Source: Sulfurimonas sp.
GTDB lineage: Bacteria; Campylobacterota; Campylobacteria; Campylobacterales; Sulfurimonadaceae
Assembly: GCA_021157485.1 (NCBI GenBank)
Contig: JAGGWO010000236.1
Location: 1 to 6,883, forward strand
Length of the DNA: 6,883 nt
Direction of reading: 5' to 3'
The notes beneath the pieces were generated by a model, which ran no database searches, was not told where the DNA came from, and saw only the letters and a program-made list of their open reading frames with translations. Shown here piece after piece: positions 1-5,061 of the stretch. Positions within the stretch are counted from its first letter, which is position 1. Each line of letters starts with the position of its first letter. A program made the position numbers and the translations under genes.

Positions 1-39
1 ATATTAATGTTAAAAAAGAATTATTCAATTATTGCTTAA

Positions 40-45
40 TACAAT
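40..45 (+). promoter_or_regulatory. Possible -10 box for tRNA-Thr
   Basis: The hexamer TACAAT lies 6 nt before the first base of tRNA-Thr, so initiation about 7 nt downstream would fall at or next to tRNA position 1. There is no clear -35 box, which is usual in Campylobacterota. The alternative is that the tRNA comes from a transcript starting left of the window, in which case this hexamer is chance in AT-rich DNA. Confidence 0.3.
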
Positions 46-51
46 CTTGAT

Positions 52-126
52 GCTGTCGTGGCTCAGGGGTAGAGCACTTGCTTGGTAAGTAAGAGGCCGT
101 GGGTTCAAATCCCACCGTCAGCACCA
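52..126 (+). tRNA. tRNA-Thr (anticodon GGT)
   Basis: A complete cloverleaf can be drawn. The acceptor strands are 52-58 and 116-122. The D arm is GCTC/GAGC. The anticodon stem is CTTGC/GTAAG, with loop TTGGTAA carrying anticodon GGT at 84-86. The variable loop has five bases (AGGCC). The T arm is GTGGG-TTCAAAT-CCCAC. The discriminator is A123, and the CCA end (124-126) is encoded. The tRNA decodes ACC and ACU threonine codons. The acceptor stem has a U-U opposition at 5-68 (bases 56 and 118), where the other six pairs are Watson-Crick. A threonine tRNA directly upstream of tuf is a common bacterial arrangement (E. coli tufB lies behind a tRNA cluster ending in a Thr tRNA). Confidence 0.95.
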
Positions 127-167
127 TAAAATAAGTTTTAACTAAAATTTAAGCAATAATTGAATGA

Positions 168-181
168 TTTTTGGGTATAAT
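168..181 (+). promoter_or_regulatory. Sigma-70 promoter for tuf (T-run plus extended -10)
   Basis: A run of five T is followed by GGG and a perfect TATAAT at 176-181. No -35 hexamer sits at the usual distance. This T-rich stretch plus TATAAT matches the housekeeping promoter form described in Campylobacter and Helicobacter. Initiation would be expected near 188-190, giving a leader of about 26-28 nt before the tuf start. The T-run overlaps the outer end of the right inverted-repeat arm. Read-through from tRNA-Thr may add to tuf transcription. Confidence 0.75.
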
Positions 182-215
182 CCCGTTTCAATTCACAAAC
201 TAAGTAGGAGACACT

Positions 216-1418
216 ATGGCAAAAGAAAAATTTGAACGTGGTACGAAACCCCACGTAAACATTGGTACAATCGGACACGTTGACCACGGTAAAACAACAT
301 TAACAGCTGCAATTACAGCAGTATTAGCAGTAACAAATGGCGCAGAGCTTATGGATTATGATCAAATCGATAACGCACCAGAAGAGAGAGAGCGTGGTAT
401 TACTATCGCTACTTCTCACGTTGAGTATGATACTGATAAACGTCACTATGCACACGTTGACTGTCCAGGTCACGCGGATTATGTTAAGAACATGATTACA
501 GGTGCTGCTCAGATGGATGGTGCTATTCTAGTTGTTTCAGCAGCTGATGGTCCTATGCCTCAAACTCGTGAGCATATCCTTCTTTCTAAGCAAGTTGGTG
601 TTCCATATATCGTTGTTTTCATGAACAAAGAAGATATGGTTGATGATGAAGAGTTAATGGAACTAGTAGAGATGGAAATCCGTGAACTACTTGACATGTA
701 CGACTTCCCAGGTGATGATACTCCAATTACAGCTGGATCAGCTCTTAAAGCTCTTGAAGAAGCTAAAACTGGTACACTTGGTGAGTGGTCAGATAAAATT
801 ATTGCACTTATGGATACTGTAGATTCATTTATTCCTGATCCAGTACGTGATACTGAAAAAGATTTCTTAATGCCTATTGAAGATGTTTTTTCTATCTCTG
901 GTCGTGGTACAGTTGTAACTGGAAAAATCGATCGTGGTACTATTAACGTTGGTGAAGAAGTAGAAATCGTAGGTATCACAGATACTCAGAAAACTACTGT
1001 TACTGGTGTTGAAATGTTCCGTAAAGAAATGGAGCAAGGTATTGCTGGTGATAACTGTGGAATTCTTGTTCGTGGTATTGCTAAAGAAGATGTTCAACGT
1101 GGTCAAGTACTTTGTAAGCCAGGTACAATTAACCCACACACAACATTTACTGCAGAAATTTATGTTCTAAGTAAAGATGAGGGTGGTCGTCATACTCCAT
1201 TCTTCTCAAACTACCGTCCTCAGTTCTACGTACGTACTACTGATGTTACAGGTGCAATCACTTTACCAGAAGGTACTGAGATGGTTATGCCAGGTGATAA
1301 TGTAAGTATTACTGCTGAATTAATTCATCCAATTGCAATGGAAGAAGGTACTAACTTCGCTATCCGTGAGGGTGGTAGAACTGTTGGTGCTGGTGTTGTT
1401 GCATCAATTATCAAATAA
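216..1418 (+). CDS. tuf: Translation elongation factor EF-Tu
   Basis: EF-Tu is the cytoplasmic GTPase that carries aminoacyl-tRNA to the ribosomal A site. The 400-residue length fits the family. Domain I carries the P-loop GHVDHGKT (20-27), the switch I motif RGITI (60-64), DCPGH (82-86) with the catalytic His86, the guanine-specificity motif NKED (137-140) and SAL (175-177). Domains II and III follow from about residue 210, ending with the conserved [11 protein letters not shown] stretch near the C-terminus. One extra Gly (residue 9) lies in the N-terminal arm compared with E. coli. The start is fixed by AGGAG at 206-210, five bases upstream. It has its own promoter just upstream and is followed 42 bp later by rpmG. 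Nothing suggests damage or recent transfer. Confidence 0.99.
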   Translation: MAKEKFERGTKPHVNIGTIGHVDHGKTTLTAAITAVLAVTNGAELMDYDQIDNAPEERERGITIATSHVEYDTDKRHYAHVDCPGHADYVKNMITGAAQMDGAILVVSAADGPMPQTREHILLSKQVGVPYIVVFMNKEDMVDDEELMELVEMEIRELLDMYDFPGDDTPITAGSALKALEEAKTGTLGEWSDKIIALMDTVDSFIPDPVRDTEKDFLMPIEDVFSISGRGTVVTGKIDRGTINVGEEVEIVGITDTQKTTVTGVEMFRKEMEQGIAGDNCGILVRGIAKEDVQRGQVLCKPGTINPHTTFTAEIYVLSKDEGGRHTPFFSNYRPQFYVRTTDVTGAITLPEGTEMVMPGDNVSITAELIHPIAMEEGTNFAIREGGRTVGAGVVASIIK

Positions 1419-1442
1419 TTCGCATCCGCGAATTATTGATAA
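1408..1442 (+). promoter_or_regulatory. Hairpin across the tuf stop codon
   Basis: Bases 1408-1414 pair with 1436-1442 and bases 1416-1423 pair with 1428-1435, giving 15 pairs with one bulged A (1415) and an ATCC loop. The tuf stop codon (1416-1418) lies in the left strand. No T-run follows, so this is not a classical Rho-independent terminator. An RNA-processing or 3'-end stabilising element between tuf and rpmG is more likely, which could set a higher level for tuf than for downstream genes. Confidence 0.6.
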
Positions 1443-1460
1443 CCATTAAAGGCTAATAGA

Positions 1461-1613
1461 ATGAGAGAAGCGATTCACTTAGGTTGTGAGAAATGTACTA
1501 GACGTAATTATCACACAACAAAAAATAAAAAGACTCACACTGAAAAGTTTTCTGTAAAGAAATACTGTAAATGGTGTAAAGAGCACACAAACCATAAAGA
1601 GATGAAACTGTAG
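1461..1613 (+). CDS. rpmG: 50S ribosomal protein L33
   Basis: The frame encodes 50 residues beginning MREAIHLGCEKC and ending in TAG. Two CxxC pairs, Cys9/Cys12 and Cys36/Cys39, make this the zinc-ribbon (C+) form of L33, a small basic protein of the large subunit near the E site. Length and Lys/Arg-rich composition fit the family (about 50 residues). AAAGG at 1448-1452 sits 8 bases before the ATG and supports the start. The position between tuf and tRNA-Trp/secE is typical of many bacteria. Zinc-binding L33 can be swapped for a Cys-free paralogue under zinc limitation in some species; no such paralogue is visible here. Confidence 0.96.
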   Translation: MREAIHLGCEKCTRRNYHTTKNKKTHTEKFSVKKYCKWCKEHTNHKEMKL

Positions 1614-1628
1614 TAATACAGTCTCATT
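1601..1628 (+). promoter_or_regulatory. GNRA-capped hairpin across the rpmG stop codon
   Basis: Bases 1607-1612 pair with 1617-1622 around a GTAA tetraloop (GNRA class as RNA). Five further pairs (1601-1605 with 1624-1628) follow after one A-C mismatch. The rpmG stop codon (1611-1613) sits at the top of the stem. The structure ends 15 nt before tRNA-Trp and may mark the cleavage region separating mRNA from tRNA. That role is inference. Confidence 0.5.
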
Positions 1629-1643
1629 CCTTTAGATTATTTT

Positions 1644-1719
1644 AGGCGCATAGCTCCAATGGTAGAGCACCGGATTCCAAATCCGGGTGTTGCGGGTTCG
1701 AGTCCCCCTGTGCCTGCCA
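1644..1719 (+). tRNA. tRNA-Trp (anticodon CCA)
   Basis: The cloverleaf has acceptor strands 1644-1650 and 1709-1715 with one G-U pair. The D stem is GCTC/GAGC. The anticodon stem is CCGGA/TCCGG around loop TTCCAAA, giving anticodon CCA (1677-1679), which reads UGG. The variable loop has five bases. The T loop is TTCGAGT. G1716 is the discriminator, as expected for bacterial tRNA-Trp, and the CCA end is encoded. The T stem has a C-C opposition (1693 with 1707) inside otherwise G-C pairs. A tRNA-Trp gene just before secE-nusG is a widely conserved arrangement. Confidence 0.95.
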
Positions 1720-1785
1720 CTAACATTTATTATTAGTAATGCTTTCGAGCTTTATTTATAATCAATGCAATTTTAGGAAATGATA

Positions 1786-1965
1786 ATGAATTTAGGTCTA
1801 CATATAAGAAACGCAAAAGCGGAACTAACAAAAGTAATCTTTCCCACAAAAGGACAGGTTAAACAAGCTTATATCGCTGTAATTATAGTTGTTTCAGTAG
1901 TAGCTGCGTTTTTAGCACTTGTTGATTTAATGATGTCATCTATTATGACAGCAATCTTAGGTTAA
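1786..1965 (+). CDS. secE: Preprotein translocase subunit SecE
   Basis: This 59-residue inner-membrane protein clamps and stabilises SecY in the SecYEG channel. It has a short amphipathic N-terminal part with the conserved KAELTKVIFPTKGQV pattern (residues 11-25), then one hydrophobic membrane segment at about 29-50. That single-span form is usual outside the enterics, whose SecE has three spans. I chose ATG 1786 rather than the in-frame ATG at 1780. AGGA at 1775-1778 is 7 bases from 1786 but only 1 base from 1780, and the resulting 59 residues match epsilon-class SecE length. The stop lies 11 bp before nusG, so the pair is co-transcribed. Confidence 0.95.
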   Translation: MNLGLHIRNAKAELTKVIFPTKGQVKQAYIAVIIVVSVVAAFLALVDLMMSSIMTAILG

Positions 1966-1976
1966 GGGGTTAAATT

Positions 1977-2504
1977 ATGGCACATCAATGGTACTCTATT
2001 CAGACTTACGGTAATGATAGATTAGTTAGAGATGCAATCTTTAACATGATAGAAGAGATGGGTCTTCAGGAGTCTATAACAGAAGTTATTGTTCCAACTG
2101 AAGATGTTATCGAAGTTAAAGATGGAAAGAAAAAAATAACTGAGAGATCACTTTACTCAGGTTATGTTTTTGCAAAAATTGATTTAAATACTGAGATTCA
2201 ACATCTTGTACAGTCAATTCCAAAAGTATCTGGATTTATTGGGGAGTCTAATATACCAACACCTCTAAGCGAACATGATATTAATGTTATCTTGGATCGT
2301 GTAAATAATAGAGCAGCACCTAAACCAAAAGTATTTTTTGATAATGGTGAAATGGTTCGTATTATAGATGGTCCATTTGCAAACTTTACAGCAACTGTAG
2401 ATGAGTATGACTTAGAACATGGTACTTTAAAGCTGAACGTTTCGATTTTTGGACGTGCTACTCCGGTAGACATCTCTTATACACAAGTCGAAAAAATAAT
2501 TTAG
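1977..2504 (+). CDS. nusG: Transcription elongation/antitermination factor NusG
   Basis: NusG binds the RNA polymerase clamp, modulates pausing, and links polymerase to Rho or to ribosomal S10. The 175 residues show the NGN domain at about 3-115, opening with WYSIQTYG (5-12). The KOW domain covers about 121-150, with GEMVRIIDGPF (124-134) and a conserved Phe (137) as in the family. Length is normal. AAGGGG at 1964-1969 begins within the secE stop codon and is 7 bases from the ATG, so secE and nusG are probably translationally coupled. Linkage with secE and the L11 operon is near-universal. Confidence 0.98.
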   Translation: MAHQWYSIQTYGNDRLVRDAIFNMIEEMGLQESITEVIVPTEDVIEVKDGKKKITERSLYSGYVFAKIDLNTEIQHLVQSIPKVSGFIGESNIPTPLSEHDINVILDRVNNRAAPKPKVFFDNGEMVRIIDGPFANFTATVDEYDLEHGTLKLNVSIFGRATPVDISYTQVEKII

Positions 2505-2509
2505 GCTAG

Positions 2510-2649
2510 TTAATACTACGTTAACGTTAGGCTTTAAAAATAAAGCTTAATCTTAACGTAGTTAAAGCGACCAGTCGCGTGGGCTCTCCGCTGAGGAGAA
2601 CTAAGCGTTAGCGTAGTAAGCCGGACTTGTTCGGATTACGTACTATTAA
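2510..2649 (+). promoter_or_regulatory. Structured rplK-rplA leader with competing pairings (candidate L1 feedback site)
   Basis: The 166-nt gap between nusG and rplK is dense in complementary segments. Bases 2515-2536 pair with 2541-2562 (22 positions, one C-C mismatch, two G-U, loop AAAA). The same 5' strand (2514-2528) can instead pair contiguously with 2604-2618. A third partner, 2638-2649, matches 2510-2521 at 11 of 12 positions. Small hairpins occur at 2567-2578, 2585-2599 and 2621-2634. GGCTC (2582-2586) and AAGCC (2618-2622) resemble the GGCU/AGCC core of L1-binding RNA. L1 is known to repress the L11-L1 operon translationally in other bacteria. The complementarity is visible; L1 binding and switching are inference. 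Confidence 0.55.
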
Positions 2650-2670
2650 GTAAAAACACAAGGAAATATA

Positions 2671-3096
2671 ATGGCAAAGAAAATAGATGGTTACATCAAG
2701 TTACAAATCGATGCTGGTAAAGCAAACCCTGCTCCACCAGTTGGACCGGCACTAGGGCAACGTGGTGTTAATATTATGGAATTCACAAAAGCTTTTAATG
2801 AAAAAACAAAAGAGTTAATGGGTTTCAAAGTACCAACAGTTATTACTGTTTATACAGATAGAAGTTTTACTTTTATTACTAAGCAACCAACAGCAGCTGC
2901 ACTTTTATTAAAAGCGGCTAACCTTAAAAAAGGTACTGATAATCCAATTCAAAATAAAGTTGGAAAACTGACTCGTGCACAATTGATGGAAGTTGTTGAG
3001 CGTAAAATAGTTGATTTAAATACTGATGACAAAGAGATGGCAGCTAATACAATCGCTGGAACTGCTCGTTCAATGGGTATCGACATAGTAGATTAA
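2671..3096 (+). CDS. rplK: 50S ribosomal protein L11
   Basis: L11 forms the base of the GTPase-associated stalk on 23S rRNA, takes part in factor-dependent GTP hydrolysis, and is needed for RelA activation in stringent control. The 141-residue length is typical. The N-terminal domain has the proline-rich [12 protein letters not shown] segment (19-30), the thiostrepton/micrococcin region. The C-terminal rRNA-binding domain ends with [14 protein letters not shown] (128-141). AAGGAA at 2661-2666 supports the ATG. The gene opens the L11-L1 pair, 72 bp before rplA, and lies behind the structured leader that probably mediates feedback by L1. Confidence 0.98.
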   Translation: MAKKIDGYIKLQIDAGKANPAPPVGPALGQRGVNIMEFTKAFNEKTKELMGFKVPTVITVYTDRSFTFITKQPTAAALLLKAANLKKGTDNPIQNKVGKLTRAQLMEVVERKIVDLNTDDKEMAANTIAGTARSMGIDIVD

Positions 3097-3132
3097 GTCT
3101 ACACAAAATAAATCATCGACCACAGTGATTTA
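3088..3132 (+). promoter_or_regulatory. Two small hairpins at the rplK end
   Basis: GTAGA (3088-3092) pairs with TCTAC (3098-3102). If T3093 pairs with G3097, the loop is exactly the rplK stop codon TAA (3094-3096). A second stem pairs 3109-3115 with 3126-3132 (seven pairs, 10-nt loop). Both are short and in AT-rich DNA, so chance is possible. They lie upstream of, and do not cover, the rplA ribosome-binding site. Confidence 0.3.
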
Positions 3133-3168
3133 AAACTATGTGGCAGAATTTAAATGGAGAATTTGAAA

Positions 3169-3861
3169 ATGAGTAAAAGATATAAACAATTATTAGAAAA
3201 AATCGATAATACGAAATCTTACGGTGTTGTAGATGCTGCAGCAGCTGTAAAAGATTTAACAAGTGCAAAATTTGACGAGACTGTTGAAATTGCAATGAAC
3301 CTAAATGTTGATCCTCGTCACGCTGACCAAATGGTTCGTGGTGCAATTGTACTTCCACATGGTACAGGTAAAACTGTTCGTGTTGCTGTTTTTGCTAAAG
3401 GTGTTAAAGCTGATGAAGCAAAAGCTGCTGGTGCTGATATCGTTGGAACTGATGATTTAGTTGCTGATATTAAAGAAGGAATCTTCAACTTTGATGTAGT
3501 TGTTGCTGCTCCTGATTGTATGGGACTTGTTGGTCAAATTGGTCGTATTTTAGGACCAAAAGGTTTAATGCCTAACCCTAAAACTGGTACAGTAACTCCA
3601 GATGTAGCTACTGCAGTTAAAAATGTTAAGGGTGGTCAAGTAAATTTCCGTGTTGACAAAAAAGGTAATATCCACGCTGGTATTGGTAAAGCAAGTTTTG
3701 GTGCTGATCAAATCGCTGAAAACTTAAATAGTTTCCTTGTGGCTATTAATAAGCAAAAGCCAGCTTCTGCAAAAGGTCGTTATATTAAAAACGCAGCTCT
3801 CAGTTTAACTATGAGCCCTGCTGTTAAACTTGACCTTGTTGAATTAGCAGATATTAAATAG
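3169..3861 (+). CDS. rplA: 50S ribosomal protein L1
   Basis: L1 forms the mobile L1 stalk near the E site and helps release deacylated tRNA. It is also the translational repressor of the L11-L1 operon in other bacteria. The family signature [18 protein letters not shown] falls at residues 125-142, and the ring-domain stretch [13 protein letters not shown] is also present. I start at ATG 3169 (230 residues, beginning [13 protein letters not shown]). The in-frame ATG at 3154 overlaps the ribosome-binding site GGAGA (3156-3160), which lies 8 bases before 3169, and has no Shine-Dalgarno of its own. Length and sequence fit epsilon-class L1 proteins. A strong hairpin begins at the last base of the stop codon. 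Confidence 0.97.
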   Translation: MSKRYKQLLEKIDNTKSYGVVDAAAAVKDLTSAKFDETVEIAMNLNVDPRHADQMVRGAIVLPHGTGKTVRVAVFAKGVKADEAKAAGADIVGTDDLVADIKEGIFNFDVVVAAPDCMGLVGQIGRILGPKGLMPNPKTGTVTPDVATAVKNVKGGQVNFRVDKKGNIHAGIGKASFGADQIAENLNSFLVAINKQKPASAKGRYIKNAALSLTMSPAVKLDLVELADIK

Positions 3862-3886
3862 AACAAAGCGCCTTTGGCGTTTGTTC
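3861..3886 (+). promoter_or_regulatory. Strong hairpin at the rplA stop
   Basis: Bases 3861-3867 pair with 3880-3886 and 3869-3872 with 3876-3879: 11 pairs, one bulged G (3868), loop TTT. The final base of the rplA stop codon is the first paired base. A G+C-rich top sits on an A/T stem, and the downstream sequence has only interrupted T-runs (CATCTATTTATT). It may be a weak terminator/attenuator or an RNase-processing site between the L11-L1 and L10-L7/L12 sections. Confidence 0.6.
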
Positions 3887-3901
3887 ATCTATTTATTGAA
3901 A

Positions 3902-3936
3902 TTTTTAGTTTAAGATTTATGATCTTAAACTAAAGA
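3902..3936 (+). promoter_or_regulatory. A/T-rich 15-bp hairpin upstream of the rplJ leader
   Basis: Bases 3902-3916 pair with 3922-3936 without a gap (14 Watson-Crick pairs and one G-U), loop TTATG. A T-rich stretch follows (3937-3946). A smaller alternative stem (3934-3941 with 3947-3954) shares its lower right strand and would compete with its base. It sits directly before the L10-type operator, so a role in attenuation or transcript cleavage is plausible. The TATGAT at 3918-3923 could also be a -10 box, but its surroundings are weak. Confidence 0.5.
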
Positions 3937-3964
3937 TTTTCATTTTGGAAATCTGAAATTACTT

Positions 3965-4045
3965 GGACTAAAGATAGTTGGGGGTATGTGCTGTGTTGGT
4001 ACTTAGCTTAATCGAGCCTTTCTCGCCCCTCTTGAAGTTATGTCT
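3965..4045 (+). promoter_or_regulatory. L10-type ribosomal-protein leader (rplJ-rplL feedback operator)
   Basis: A basal stem pairs GGACTAA (3965-3971) with 4038-4045, seven pairs with one bulged U (4041). An asymmetric A/G-rich internal loop follows, then GGGG (within 3980-3984) opposite CCCC (4026-4029). Inside lie GCTTAAT (4006-4012) and a small CGAG/CTCG stem (4013-4016 with 4022-4025). From memory, this layout and the GCUUAAU element resemble the L10 leader family, where L10 in complex with L7/L12 binds a kink-turn and represses its own operon. The basal stem ends directly before AGGAAAGGAG, so protein binding could hide the rplJ ribosome-binding site. Assignment rests on pattern, not on a covariance-model search. 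Confidence 0.65.
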
Positions 4046-4060
4046 AGGAAAGGAGATTAT

Positions 4061-4543
4061 ATGTTAAAGTCTAAAAAAGCTGAAGTAATTGCTGACTTAA
4101 CAAGTGCATTTGCTGGTACTACTGCTGTAGTAATCTGTGACTATAAAGGTCTTACAGTAAGTAAACTTGAAGAGTTACGTAAAGATGCTCGCGCTAAAGA
4201 CACAAGTGTTCAGGTTGTAAAAAATACTTTAGCAACTATTGCATTAAATAATGCAGGTATGTCTGGTATAGAGATTAAAGATACAAATATTTTTATTTGG
4301 TCTGATGATGTTATCAGTGCTGCTAAAATTTCTGCTGATTTCGCTAAAGCAAATGAGCAATTTGTTATTAAAGCTGGATATCTTGATAAAGAACCTGCTG
4401 ACATAGCTAAAATTGAAGCATTCGCTAAACTTCCTGGTCGTGAAGAACTTCTTGGTATGCTTGCTGCTACTTGGATGGCTCCAATCACAAATATGGCTGT
4501 TGGAATCGATGCTCTTAGAAAGAAATTAGAAGAAGAAGCTTAG
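4061..4543 (+). CDS. rplJ: 50S ribosomal protein L10
   Basis: L10 anchors the L7/L12 dimers to 23S rRNA at the stalk base next to L11. The N-terminal rRNA-binding domain contains CDYKGLT (26-32), and the VVKNTLA segment follows. The last roughly 25 residues (from about MAPITNMAVGIDALRKKL to the end) form the helix that binds L7/L12. At 160 residues the helix is short, in the range of E. coli (two dimers) rather than the longer thermophile form; the copy number is inferred. I start at ATG 4061: AAGGAG at 4050-4055 is 5 bases upstream. The in-frame ATG at 4040 would put that site inside the gene and also cut into the L10-type leader. Confidence 0.97.
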   Translation: MLKSKKAEVIADLTSAFAGTTAVVICDYKGLTVSKLEELRKDARAKDTSVQVVKNTLATIALNNAGMSGIEIKDTNIFIWSDDVISAAKISADFAKANEQFVIKAGYLDKEPADIAKIEAFAKLPGREELLGMLAATWMAPITNMAVGIDALRKKLEEEA

Positions 4544-4576
4544 GCTTCACTTCTTAACTAGTGATTTAATTCACTA
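4532..4576 (+). promoter_or_regulatory. Two hairpins in the rplJ-rplL junction
   Basis: GAAGC (4535-4539) pairs with GCTTC (4544-4548) around loop TTAG, which holds the whole rplJ stop codon (4541-4543). Three more pairs (4532-4534 with 4551-4553) follow after a two-base bulge. A second stem pairs TAGTGA (4559-4564) with TCACTA (4571-4576), ending 11 bases before the rplL ribosome-binding site. L7/L12 is made in excess of L10 in bacteria, so this junction might affect relative translation. That is inference. Confidence 0.4.
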
Positions 4577-4599
4577 AAAATATAAATAAAGGATTACAC

Positions 4600-4968
4600 A
4601 TGGCTGTAACTAAAGAAGACGTATTAGAATTTATCTCAGGACTTTCAGTATTAGAACTTTCTGAATTAGTAAAAGAATTTGAAGAAAAATTTCAAGTATC
4701 TGCTCAACCTGTAGCAGTTGCTGGTGGTGCTGTTGCTGGTGAAGCTGCTGCTGAGAAAACTGAATTTGATGTAGTATTAACTGATGTTGGTGCTAAGAAA
4801 ATTGCTGTTATTAAAGCTGTTCGTGCTCTTACTGGTCTTGGACTAAAAGAAGCTAAAGAAGCTTGTGAAGGTCTTCCATCTACAATCAAAGAGGGCGTAG
4901 ATAAAGATGCTGCTGAAGAAGCAAAAACTGCTTTAGAAGAAGCTGGTGCTGTAGTAGAAGTTAAGTAA
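4600..4968 (+). CDS. rplL: 50S ribosomal protein L7/L12
   Basis: L7/L12 is the multi-copy flexible stalk protein that recruits and activates EF-Tu, EF-G, IF2 and RF3. The 122-residue length is standard. The N-terminal dimerisation region (about 1-33) leads into an Ala/Gly/Val-rich hinge (about 36-52). The compact C-terminal factor-binding domain follows (about 55-122), with [22 protein letters not shown] as its signature. AAAGGA at 4588-4593 is 6 bases before the ATG. The gene lies 56 bp after rplJ in the same operon and is followed by a 222-nt structured gap before rpoB. Confidence 0.99.
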   Translation: MAVTKEDVLEFISGLSVLELSELVKEFEEKFQVSAQPVAVAGGAVAGEAAAEKTEFDVVLTDVGAKKIAVIKAVRALTGLGLKEAKEACEGLPSTIKEGVDKDAAEEAKTALEEAGAVVEVK

Positions 4969-4993
4969 TTTCTGACTTACACACTTTTTAATT

Positions 4994-5012
4994 TGAGAGC
5001 ATTGCGCTCTCA
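4994..5012 (+). promoter_or_regulatory. Hairpin after rplL, possible attenuator
   Basis: TGAGAGC (4994-5000) pairs with GCTCTCA (5006-5012), seven pairs with a five-base loop, followed by TCTTT. The stem is G+C-containing but the T-tract is poor. Partial termination here would lower rpoB relative to rplL, as the rplL-rpoB attenuator does in E. coli. Functional equivalence is inference. Confidence 0.45.
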
Positions 5013-5017
5013 TCTTT

Positions 5018-5061
5018 GGGCGCTTTTACAACGGGATTTTTGTCCTTTTGTAAAAGTGCCC
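5018..5061 (+). promoter_or_regulatory. Long 18-bp hairpin in the rplL-rpoB gap
   Basis: Bases 5018-5031 pair with 5048-5061 (14 pairs, one G-U). After a single C-U mismatch, 5033-5036 pair with 5043-5046, leaving a TTTTTG loop. No T-run follows, so a terminator is unlikely. A long irregular duplex in this gap recalls the RNase III processing site between rplL and rpoB in E. coli. GTGC (5056-5059) on its right strand can instead pair with GCAC (5077-5080), flanked by TTAT/ATAA pairing, so an alternative fold exists. Confidence 0.6.

Larger units (their letters stand above)
16..172. repeat. Inverted repeat flanking tRNA-Thr (arms 16-39 and 149-172)
   Basis: The left arm (16-39) and right arm (149-172) are reverse complements. 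A 17-bp core (23-39 with 149-165) is perfect. As RNA it extends outward to 24 pairs, with two G-U wobbles (22 with 166, 18 with 170). The whole tRNA-Thr gene lies in the 109-nt interval between the arms. The right arm ends 3 nt before the -10 box of the tuf promoter, and the left arm ends directly before a possible -10 box (40-45) for the tRNA. The role is unknown: it could be a processing stem in a longer precursor or a DNA-level site. The arms themselves are certain; any function is inference. Confidence 0.85.

Noticed and set aside
560..1139. Minus-strand open frames opposite tuf (560-979 and 867-1139), and similar ones opposite nusG, rplJ, rplL and rpoB
   Set aside because: They are antisense shadows of strongly conserved genes, with low-complexity Ser/Thr-rich translations and no recognisable domain.
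1780..1785. Upstream in-frame ATG for secE
   Set aside because: It is only one base after AGGA (1775-1778), too close for initiation; ATG 1786 has a 7-base spacing and gives the usual 59-residue protein.
2505..2517. Possible internal promoter (TTAATACT) at the nusG end for rplK
   Set aside because: It has no T-run or extended -10 like the tuf promoter, and the bases are already explained by leader pairing.
3154..3168. Upstream in-frame ATG for rplA
   Set aside because: It overlaps the GGAGA ribosome-binding site that serves ATG 3169, and no Shine-Dalgarno precedes it.
3113..3358. Minus-strand frame across the rplK-rplA gap and start of rplA
   Set aside because: Most of it is antisense to the conserved L1 N-terminus, the translation is Gln/His/Leu-rich without a family signature, and no ribosome-binding site is evident.
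4040..4060. Upstream in-frame ATG for rplJ
   Set aside because: The strong AAGGAG (4050-4055) would lie inside the gene, and the extra residues MSRKGDY are not L10-like.
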